Position numbers and translations under genes: made by a program. The notes beneath the pieces are model-generated. The model was not told the origin of the DNA, searched no databases, and saw only the letters and a list, made by a program, of their open reading frames with translations. Below are positions 7,162 through 14,263 of a stretch of 64,000 bases of DNA, one piece after another; position 1 is the stretch's first letter, and every line of letters starts with the position of its first letter. The DNA comes from AA29 sp041481445 (GTDB lineage Bacteria > Acidobacteriota > Vicinamibacteria > Fen-336): contig JBGPBV010000010.1 of NCBI GenBank assembly GCA_041481445.1, positions 17,051-81,050 of the forward strand, written 5' to 3'.

Positions 7162-9087
7162 ATAATTGTCCAGGGCGGCACCGCTGCGTTGCTGGCGATC
7201 GCCATCAGCGGGTGCACCCGCCCCCCCCAGGCTCTCCTCCCCGTCCCCCCGGACGGTGGAGACGCCCAGCGGCTGGTCACGATCCTGGACTACGTCAGCA
7301 GCGACTACGCGCGGGCGGTCAAGGACGGCGCGGTGGTCAGCGAAGCGGAATACGACGAGCAGGTGAAGTTCGTCGCCGACGCGCACGCCCTGGCCGCCTC
7401 CGTCCTGCCCGCGCCGGAGGGGCCGGCGGACCCCTTGATGTCGACCATCGCGCGGGTCGAGGCGGCGGTGCACGCGAAGGCGGACCCGTCGGAGGTCGCC
7501 CGGGCCTGCCGCGAGGCCAAGGCGGAGGCCGTCTCGAGGTTCGGGCTGCGCACCGTCCCCACGGAGACGCCGTCCCTCGAGCAGGCACGCTCGCTCTACG
7601 CGCAGTCCTGCCTGGCGTGCCACGGCGGGGCCGGAGACGCCCGCACGCCGCGGGCGGCGCAGTTGAGCCCGCCTCCGGCGAGCTTCCACGATCCGGCGCG
7701 CCTGGCCGCCCTCTCGCCCTATCGCGTCTACAACACGCTGACCTTCGGAGTGCCGGGCACGGCCATGGCCTCCTTCGAGTCGCTCTCCCCCGCCGAGCGC
7801 TGGGCGCTGGCCTTCTACGTCCTCCGCCTCGGCCACGAGGGCGAGCCCGCGCGCGGACCGGCCACGCTGACCCTGGCCGACCAGGCGACGCGCAGCGACG
7901 CCGAGGTGCTCGAGACGCTGCGCGCGGCCGGTGTCGACGACCCTCCGCGCGCCCTCGCCCACCTCCGCACGGAGGCCGCCTTCCAGGAGCCGCCGGCCTC
8001 GCTGGCCCTGGAGCGCACGCGCGAGATGCTCCGCGCCTCCCTCGCCCGGTTCGAGCAGGGCCGCCCGCGCGAGGCCGACCGCGGGGTCATGGACGCCTAC
8101 CTCGAGGGCTTCGAGCCCCTGGAGCCGCGGCTGCGCGCGCGCGACGGGGAGGCCACGGCGGCGGTGGAGTCGGGCTTCCGCGACCTGCGCGTGGCCATCC
8201 AGCGCGGCGATCCGCGCCAGGTGCGCGTGGCCGCGCACGACCTCGACCGCGTCCTCGACAGCCTGGCCAGGGGGCGCCGGCCCGCGGTGCCCTTCCTCGC
8301 CTCGTTCCTCATCTTCTTCCGTGAGGGCGTGGAGGCGGCGCTGCTGGTGGGAGCGCTGCTGGCGGGCGTGCGGCGGCTGGGCCGGCCGGACGCGGCGCGC
8401 TACGTGCACGCGGGGTGGCTGGCCGCGCTGCCCGCGGGCGTCCTGACCTGGTGGCTGGCCGGCCAGGTCATGGCCGTCAGCGCCGCCAACCGCGAGCTGT
8501 CGGAGGCGGTCATCGCGCTCCTGGCCGCGGCCGTCCTCTTCTCGATGAGCTTCTGGATGATCTCGAAGGTCGAGTCGCGACGATGGACGGGGTACCTGCG
8601 CAAGGGCCTCGAGTCGAGCCTCAGCCGGCGCAACCTGGCCCTGCTCGCCGGGATCTCGTTCCTGGCCGTCTATCGCGAGGCGGCGGAGACCGTGCTCTTC
8701 ACGCAGGCCCTGCTGCTCGAGTCGCCCGGGCGCCCGGCCGAGGTCTGGGCGGGCGCGGGGGCCGCCCTCCTCGCCGTTCTGGCCCTCGCCCTGCTCATGA
8801 GCCGGACGGTGGTGCGCCTGCCCCTCGGGCCCTTCTTCGCCGTCTCCAGCGCCCTCATGTGCGCCCTGGCCATCTCGTTCGCGGGGGCCGGCATCTACGA
8901 GCTGGTCGCCGCCGGCTACGTGCGGCCGCGGCCGGTGCCCTTCCCCGAGATCCCGTGGATGGGCATCCATCCCGACCTCACCGCGCTGGCCGTCCAGCTC
9001 ACGATCGTGACCGTCATCGCGGTGGCGGCGGTGGTGACGCTCCGGCGTCCGCCCGCGGAGGCACGCGCGCGGCGTCCGCGCACGTGA
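7147..9087 (+). CDS. Cytochrome c-FTR1 fusion iron permease lipoprotein
   Basis: A 646-residue predicted high-affinity iron permease. The N-terminus is a lipoprotein signal ending in a lipobox (AISGC). A periplasmic region follows with a c-type haem site SCLACHG (CxxCH at residues 155-159) and a downstream GTAMAS that may supply the methionine ligand. A helical domain leads to the FTR1 membrane domain of seven or so helices. That domain has the iron-binding REGVEAALL (Arg at 392) and a second R-E-x-x-E copy in VYREAAETVLF. In FTR1 systems iron is oxidised before transport, so the haem domain may supply or drain electrons in place of a multicopper oxidase (inference). The gene overlaps the next one as GTGA. 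The start at 7147 is fixed by the signal peptide and lies within the Fur-like box. Confidence 0.88.
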   Translation: MKSIFIIVQGGTAALLAIAISGCTRPPQALLPVPPDGGDAQRLVTILDYVSSDYARAVKDGAVVSEAEYDEQVKFVADAHALAASVLPAPEGPADPLMSTIARVEAAVHAKADPSEVARACREAKAEAVSRFGLRTVPTETPSLEQARSLYAQSCLACHGGAGDARTPRAAQLSPPPASFHDPARLAALSPYRVYNTLTFGVPGTAMASFESLSPAERWALAFYVLRLGHEGEPARGPATLTLADQATRSDAEVLETLRAAGVDDPPRALAHLRTEAAFQEPPASLALERTREMLRASLARFEQGRPREADRGVMDAYLEGFEPLEPRLRARDGEATAAVESGFRDLRVAIQRGDPRQVRVAAHDLDRVLDSLARGRRPAVPFLASFLIFFREGVEAALLVGALLAGVRRLGRPDAARYVHAGWLAALPAGVLTWWLAGQVMAVSAANRELSEAVIALLAAAVLFSMSFWMISKVESRRWTGYLRKGLESSLSRRNLALLAGISFLAVYREAAETVLFTQALLLESPGRPAEVWAGAGAALLAVLALALLMSRTVVRLPLGPFFAVSSALMCALAISFAGAGIYELVAAGYVRPRPVPFPEIPWMGIHPDLTALAVQLTIVTVIAVAAVVTLRRPPAEARARRPRT

Positions 9088-9338
9088 CGGGCCGGACCCT
9101 CGTCCTCCTCGGCAAGCCCGGGTGCCATCTCTGCGAGGCCATGCGCGACGTCGTGTCGCCGGTGGCGGCCGAGATGGGCCTGCGCCTCGACGAGGTCGAC
9201 GTGCGGTCGGATCCGGAGCTGGAGGCCCTCTACCGCTACGACATCCCGGTCCTGCTCCTCGACGGCCGCGAGGTGGCGCGCCATCGCCTGACGGGCGCCC
9301 GGCTGCGCGCGCGCCTGGCCGAGATGGGCGGCGGCTGA
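9084..9338 (+). CDS. Glutaredoxin-like small thiol protein (DUF836 type)
   Basis: An 84-residue thioredoxin-fold protein starting at a GTG that overlaps the FTR1 stop (GTGA). The N-terminal strand TLVLLGKPGC leads into a redox motif GCHLCEAM with Cys14 and Cys17. The cis-proline turn comes in RYDIPVLLLDGREV. This matches the glutaredoxin-like/DUF836 family. Coupling to the iron permease suggests a redox role linked to iron handling, but that is inference. It is expected to be cytoplasmic, since it has no signal. Confidence 0.8.
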   Translation: MTGRTLVLLGKPGCHLCEAMRDVVSPVAAEMGLRLDEVDVRSDPELEALYRYDIPVLLLDGREVARHRLTGARLRARLAEMGGG

Positions 9339-9367
9339 GAGCGCGCGCTCAGGCCCGCTCAGCGGGC
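9339..9367. terminator. Two GC hairpins between convergent genes
   Basis: GAGCGCGCGCTC (9339-9350) is a perfect palindrome. GCCCGC (9353-9358) pairs with GCGGGC (9362-9367) around a 3-base loop, and that loop is the stop codon of the minus-strand gene. Neither has a U-tract. They may act as a bidirectional barrier between the convergent genes. Confidence 0.35.
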
Positions 9368-11938
9368 GCGGGCTTCCTTGATCGCGCGGCGGGCCCAGGG
9401 CGAGTCCCCGAAGTCACGCAGGAGCTGCGCGCGCGCCACCTCCGCGGAGGCGGGGTCGCCCGCGGCCGAGCGTGATTGCACGAGGCCGAACAGGGCCTGC
9501 GCGACGTAGGGATTGGCCGGCATCTCGGTCACGGCCTGGAAGGCGCGGGCGGCCGGCTCCGGCCGGCCCGCGCGCAGCAGGCTCTCGCCACGGAGGCACT
9601 GCAGCTCCGCCCGCATCGGGCCAAGGGCGCCGTGGGCGAGGGCGTTCCGCGCGTACTCCGCGGCGTCCGTGAACCGGTCGGCGGCATAGGCCTTGGAGGC
9701 CTTCTCGTAGAGGGGCATCGGGTCGAGGGGGGACGTCCGGGCGGCCACCAGCCGCGCCCCCACGCAGGCCAGGAGGAGGGCGGCCGGGATCACCCCGCCC
9801 CAGCGGGGGGTCGCGGGCGGCACCGTGCACTCGTCGAGCGGGATGGGCGGCACGACCGGCGCGGGGGGCGGGAGGCGCCGCGCGCGCCACCCGCGCGCGA
9901 GGAGGGCCGCGCCCAGGAGGATCGCGCCCACGGTGAGCGCGAGCCCGGCCTCGTCGGCGGCGTTGCGCTCGTAGGTCAGCCGCACGGTCGGCGCGCGCGG
10001 CACGACCAGCATGAGGGCGGGCGCCACGAGGTAGGGCCCGTCCGCGCCCTCCGCGCGCCAGCGAGGGTGGTACGAGACCTTCACGAGCAGGGGATGGCCC
10101 ACGCGGTTGGTCGTGATCGTGATCGCCTCGTCCTCCAGGGCGGCCTTCGCCTCCACGCCCCCCGGCAACGGCACCAGGGGCGGGGCGAGCCATTCGTCGG
10201 TCTCGACGACCGTGAAGCGCGGGTCCTCGGTGAACACGAGGGGCGCGGGAGAGAGCGGCTTGCGCGTGAACCAGCGGTAGGCCTTGTCCCGCCAGCCGCG
10301 CGGGGAGGAGCGGACGGGCGCGTAGGCGAGGGGCTCGACGTACCCTCCGCCCGCGCCGTCCAGGTCGTAGACGAAATAGGGGGGCACGCGGGCCGTCCGG
10401 TGCGCGTCCGGGCGCGCGTCCAGGCTGGCCACGAGCTTGGGGCTGAGGGCGACCACCTGGCTCACGTCGAACAGGCGCAGGTGGCGCAGCGCGGACTCGG
10501 TGTCGAACTCGGAGTAGTCGCGCTTGCGGAACGGGTTCGGGGAGGTGGCGCCGAGCTCGGAGGCCAGGAAGTAGACGGCGTGCGTCTGCAGGCTGGCCTG
10601 GTTGTAGACGCCCTCGAGCGTGGAGCGCCCGGCGAACATCGGCAGCGTCTCGTACATGCGGATGGAGCCGGCGCGCTCGTGCTCGACGTTGTACTCCACG
10701 GCCACCCGCGGGTCGGCGGCCGTCCCCCGGATCCGCTCCGCCACCTCCGAGAACGCCGGCCACAGCTCCCGGGCCTGCACGCCCGTGTAGTTCCAGTCCG
10801 CCCAGGCCCGCAGCACCTGGGAATCGCGGTCGGCGTGGACGATGCCAAGCAGGACGAGGCCGAGGGCGGCGAGATCGGCCGCTCTCAGGCGTTGCAGGGC
10901 CAGGCCCAGGGTGGCCGCGCCGCCCAGGCACAGCGCGAACTGGGCCAGCGGCATGAAGCGCACGTCGATGATGCCGAGGAGGGGACCGGCGGCGGCCAGC
11001 CCCATCGCGATCGCGGCCGAATGCAGGATGTACATCAGGCGATGGTCCGGTCCGCCCGGGCGGCGGGCCTGCACGAGCGTCCAGCCGACGCCGACCACGG
11101 CGGCGCCGATGAGCGGCCACAGGAACGGCGGGAACAGGTTGCGGGTCGACACCGTGATCCAGGGATCGTCGTAGGGCGTGGTCCAGCCCCAGGCGCTCAG
11201 CAGGGGGACGAGCCAGAAGGCGGCCAGGGCGAAGGCGGCCGCGGCCACGCCGGCCAGCCAGCGCAGGGTCCAGCCCGGACGCCGTGAGGCGTACAGGAAG
11301 AACGACGCGGACAGGCCGGCCCAGAGCACCGCGTACCCGTGGGCGAGCGCGGTGAGGGCGAGGACGATGGCCGGCCACCACGGTCCCGTGCCCCGCGAGT
11401 AGGCGCGATAGGTGACGCCCAGGAAGAGCACGGCGAGGCCGACGCCGTACGTGTAGGAGAACTCGCCGGTCAGCGTGCTCGCGATGGTGCCGCCCCAGAT
11501 CGGGTTCTCCTCGCAGAAGAGGAAGACCAGGGCGGCCGCGGCGCCGAGCAGCGGCACCGGCGACCGGAACGCCATCAGCCGGAAGGCGGCGTAGGTCAGG
11601 AAGGGGAGGGCAAAGACCCCGAGGACGCTGCCGACCTTGAAGGCGGCGGGCAGGCCCAGGACGGGGACGAGCGAGGCCATGGCCAGGAAGGCGAGCGGGA
11701 AGTAGTACAGGAGCAGTGGCTGGCCCACGTAGGCACCGGGGTACCAGCCCTGGAAGCGCAGCCGCGGGAGGAGCTTCTCGTAGAAGAAGGCAAGGGTGGG
11801 GACGTGGCACGGGGTGTCCCCTCCGGCCGCTACCGTCGGCAGGAGCAGGAGCGACGGCTTCAGGTAGTCGAGGAGGACGAGGAGGATCGCGGCCAGCCCG
11901 AGGACGTCGACGGCGAGGGCGCGACGGCGGTCGACCAT
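9359..11938 (-). CDS. Large GT-C-like membrane protein (PTPS-related domain) with C-terminal TPRs
   Basis: An 859-residue inner-membrane protein. Some twelve hydrophobic helices occupy residues 1-370 and begin with an acidic first loop (AAGGDTPCHVPTLAFFYE), as in GT-C enzymes, which use such loops for catalysis. Motifs such as YYFPLAFLAMASL and ALAHGYAVLWAGL resemble the 6-pyruvoyl-tetrahydropterin-synthase-related membrane family. A periplasmic region of about 270 residues follows, then two more helices around 650-700. The last 110 residues form TPR-like helices (KASKAYAADRFTDAAEYAR and later units). This layout suggests polyprenyl-phosphate-dependent glycosyl transfer or surface-polymer assembly; the substrate is unknown. 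It is convergent with the glutaredoxin gene and 46 bases downstream of mrfB. Confidence 0.65.
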   Translation of the reverse strand: MVDRRRALAVDVLGLAAILLVLLDYLKPSLLLLPTVAAGGDTPCHVPTLAFFYEKLLPRLRFQGWYPGAYVGQPLLLYYFPLAFLAMASLVPVLGLPAAFKVGSVLGVFALPFLTYAAFRLMAFRSPVPLLGAAAALVFLFCEENPIWGGTIASTLTGEFSYTYGVGLAVLFLGVTYRAYSRGTGPWWPAIVLALTALAHGYAVLWAGLSASFFLYASRRPGWTLRWLAGVAAAAFALAAFWLVPLLSAWGWTTPYDDPWITVSTRNLFPPFLWPLIGAAVVGVGWTLVQARRPGGPDHRLMYILHSAAIAMGLAAAGPLLGIIDVRFMPLAQFALCLGGAATLGLALQRLRAADLAALGLVLLGIVHADRDSQVLRAWADWNYTGVQARELWPAFSEVAERIRGTAADPRVAVEYNVEHERAGSIRMYETLPMFAGRSTLEGVYNQASLQTHAVYFLASELGATSPNPFRKRDYSEFDTESALRHLRLFDVSQVVALSPKLVASLDARPDAHRTARVPPYFVYDLDGAGGGYVEPLAYAPVRSSPRGWRDKAYRWFTRKPLSPAPLVFTEDPRFTVVETDEWLAPPLVPLPGGVEAKAALEDEAITITTNRVGHPLLVKVSYHPRWRAEGADGPYLVAPALMLVVPRAPTVRLTYERNAADEAGLALTVGAILLGAALLARGWRARRLPPPAPVVPPIPLDECTVPPATPRWGGVIPAALLLACVGARLVAARTSPLDPMPLYEKASKAYAADRFTDAAEYARNALAHGALGPMRAELQCLRGESLLRAGRPEPAARAFQAVTEMPANPYVAQALFGLVQSRSAAGDPASAEVARAQLLRDFGDSPWARRAIKEARAR

Positions 11939-11984
11939 GCGACGAAGAGTCTAGCCGACGCGCCGGAGCACGCGAGCGGCGGAC

Positions 11985-13319
11985 TCACGTTCGAAAGCGC
12001 GAGAGCTTGGTCAACAGGCGCTGCCGCCGGCGGTGGAAGTCCTGGACGGCGCGCCGCGTCCCGGGTCCCCGCTCGCCGTCGAGGCGGCCCAGCCCGCTCT
12101 CGACCGCGGAGAGGGCGGCGGGCAGGTCGCGGCTGCGGTGCTCGTGGTGGAGGGCCAGCTCGCGCAAGGCAAGCCAGTCTCCGCTGAGCGCGGCCTCCTC
12201 CCAGTAGGCGACGGCGGTCTCGATCTGCCCCGTCTTCTTCGCCCGCGCGGCCAGGCGCAGCAGCGAGGCCGTCCGCACCGGGCCCGCCGCCTGGGCGAGC
12301 AGGCGCCGGTACTGCGCCTCCGACCGCTCGTAGAGCGAGGCCCGCTCCAGCACGCGGGCCAGGCAGTAGACGTCGCGCGGGTCCTCCGCCTGCCCGCCCT
12401 CCACCCACTGGCAGGCCAGGGCGGCCAGCGCGGCCAGCGAGAGGACGTCGAGCCGGTTGTGCTCCAGCACCCGCGCCATCGCCCGCCCGTCGCGGCGGCG
12501 GACGAAGTCGAAGTAGATGCGCGGGATCTCCTCGCCCGGCACGTCGCCGCGGCGCGTCACTCCGAGGAGCGCGCGCTCCAGCGACTGCAGGCGGCAGGAT
12601 TCCAGCCGCGCCTTCCAGAGACGGCGCGCGGGATGGAGCAGGTCGAAGTGGGGGGACTGCGCGAGGGGGAAGCGCTCCCGGTTGAGGCGATAGCGCGTCT
12701 CCAGGAGGGGCACGTCGAACAGCCCGCCGTTGAAGGTGACGATGCGCTCCACGTCCGCGAGGTCCTCGGCCAGGCCGCGCAGGAGCGCGGCCTCCTCGTG
12801 GTAGTCGCGCATGAAGTACTGGCGGAAGCGGAAGCGGTCCCCCTCGACCCACCCGACGCCGACCAGGAAGGCGGCGGTGCCGGTGCCGCCGGCCAGGCCC
12901 GTCGTCTCCGTGTCGAGGAACACCGCCCGGCGCAGGTCGAACGCGCCCAGCGCGGCCTGGCCGGTGAGGATGGAGACGGCGGCGGGATCCAGCGCGCGCA
13001 GGCGCGTGAGGGGAACGGCCCCGTGCAGCGTCTCCAGGTGCACGTCGTCCTCGACCAGGAAGAACTCGCCGCGCGCGTTCTCCACGCGCCGGCCGTGGAG
13101 CAGCTCCTCCAGGGGCGCGCGCGGGGAGGCATGGACGGCCCCGCGCGAGCGTCGCGCCGCCACCGCCACCAGCCGCTCCAGGCGCTCCTTGAGGCTGAGG
13201 CCGTCGTCGCCGGCGGCCGTCCCCACCAGCCGCGCCTCCAGGCGTGCCAGGCCCTCGGGGGCCAGGGCGCCGTCGGGACGCTTCAGACGACGGAGCCGCT
13301 CGTGGAGCACGCTCGACAT
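11985..13319 (-). CDS. mrfB: MrfB-like DEDD exonuclease with TPRs (YprB family)
   Basis: A 444-residue protein with a ribonuclease-H-like DEDD exonuclease core and a helical repeat C-terminus, the layout known for Bacillus MrfB/YprB. The core shows VFLDTETTGLAGGTG (first Asp and Glu), VTFNGGLFDVPLLETRY (second block) and ARVLEHNRLDVLSLAAL (last block, His and Asp). The remaining 150 residues are TPR-like. In Bacillus, MrfA helicase and MrfB exonuclease act together in a UvrA-independent repair path for mitomycin-type lesions. Here an MrfA homologue is two genes upstream in the same operon. The ATG at 13319 shares its A with the stop of the preceding gene (TGATG), which fixes the start. Confidence 0.85.
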   Translation of the reverse strand: MSSVLHERLRRLKRPDGALAPEGLARLEARLVGTAAGDDGLSLKERLERLVAVAARRSRGAVHASPRAPLEELLHGRRVENARGEFFLVEDDVHLETLHGAVPLTRLRALDPAAVSILTGQAALGAFDLRRAVFLDTETTGLAGGTGTAAFLVGVGWVEGDRFRFRQYFMRDYHEEAALLRGLAEDLADVERIVTFNGGLFDVPLLETRYRLNRERFPLAQSPHFDLLHPARRLWKARLESCRLQSLERALLGVTRRGDVPGEEIPRIYFDFVRRRDGRAMARVLEHNRLDVLSLAALAALACQWVEGGQAEDPRDVYCLARVLERASLYERSEAQYRRLLAQAAGPVRTASLLRLAARAKKTGQIETAVAYWEEAALSGDWLALRELALHHEHRSRDLPAALSAVESGLGRLDGERGPGTRRAVQDFHRRRQRLLTKLSRFRT

Positions 13320-14263
13320 CAGGGCGTCCCCTCGAGCGGGATCACCTGGCCGTCCGAGACGACGGAGAACCCGCGGCGGACGAGGTCGCGGCGCAGCGCC
13401 TGGTCCCAGAAGAGCGGGTTCGTGTGGTTCAGGTGGACGAAGGCCACCCGGCGCGCGAGCGCCGCCAATCGGCCCGTGGTCTCCCCCACCGTCGGGTGCG
13501 GCACCTCCGCCAGCGACCGTCCCGGCAGCTCGTCCGCCGAGAAGAACGTGCCGTCGAGCAGGGCCATGTCCACCTTCGCCACTTCGTCCTCGACGCGGCG
13601 GTCCCACTTCTCCCACTTGTCGATGTCGGGCACGTAGAGCAGCGACCGCGAGGGGCCGCGCACGAGGTAGGCGACGGTGTCGCTCAGCTCGTCACGGTGG
13701 GGCACCGGGAGCGGCGTGACGGCGAGGGAGGGCGTGAGCGCCTGCTCGCGGCCGGGCTCGACCTCGCGCAGCTCGACCTGGCCGAGGGCGACGAGCTGGC
13801 TCCAGGGCCCGTTCGCGCGCAGGAAGGCCGCCATCCGCGGCGTGGCGTAGACGGGCACCGCGCGCGCGCCCAGCGCCTCCCGGCCCAGGTACATGAGTCC
13901 CGTGTAGTGCCCGATGTGGGCATGGGTGAGCAGGATCCCCTCCACCGGCCGGCGCCGGTCCGCCACCGTGCGGCCGGCGTCGAGGGATTCGATCTGGGAG
14001 GCCAGGTCGGGGGTGGCGTCGATCAGGAAGCGCGCGTCCGCGCGGTCGTCGACGAGGCCCAGGCAGGCGACACGCTCGCGCCGGGACGGCTCGCGCCGCG
14101 CCCGGGCGCAGAGGGCCTGCGTACAGCCGATGTGCGGCACGCCGCCGTCCTGCGCGCGGCCGAGGACGATGGCCCGGATCGCGGCCGGGGGCGGCGCGCC
14201 CAGGGCCGCCGCCGCCAGCATCGACAGGCCCCCGCACAGCACCCCGGCGGAGAAGCGGCTCAT
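13319..14263 (-). CDS. Exported PqqB-like metallo-beta-lactamase-fold hydrolase
   Basis: The 314-residue product starts with a probable signal peptide (MSRFSAGVLCGGLSMLAAAA, then LGAPPP). The rest matches PqqB: the entry motif VLGRAQDGGVPHIGC, LTHAHIGHYTGLMYLG as the metal-binding H-x-H-x-x-H block, YVPDIDKWEKW, LLDGTFF, the PHPTVGET loop and a late FVHLNHTNPL. No other pqq gene (pqqA, C, D, E) is nearby, so PQQ synthesis is unlikely to be its job here. It sits between mrfA and mrfB, with ATGA at its start and TGATG at its end. The signal peptide makes a direct role in cytoplasmic DNA repair hard to explain unless the N-terminus is a membrane anchor facing inward. Confidence 0.78.
   Translation of the reverse strand: MSRFSAGVLCGGLSMLAAAALGAPPPAAIRAIVLGRAQDGGVPHIGCTQALCARARREPSRRERVACLGLVDDRADARFLIDATPDLASQIESLDAGRTVADRRRPVEGILLTHAHIGHYTGLMYLGREALGARAVPVYATPRMAAFLRANGPWSQLVALGQVELREVEPGREQALTPSLAVTPLPVPHRDELSDTVAYLVRGPSRSLLYVPDIDKWEKWDRRVEDEVAKVDMALLDGTFFSADELPGRSLAEVPHPTVGETTGRLAALARRVAFVHLNHTNPLFWDQALRRDLVRRGFSVVSDGQVIPLEGTP

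Noticed and set aside
13319..14263. PQQ biosynthesis locus
   Set aside because: Only a PqqB-like gene is present. No pqqA, C, D or E is nearby, and the neighbours are DNA-repair genes.
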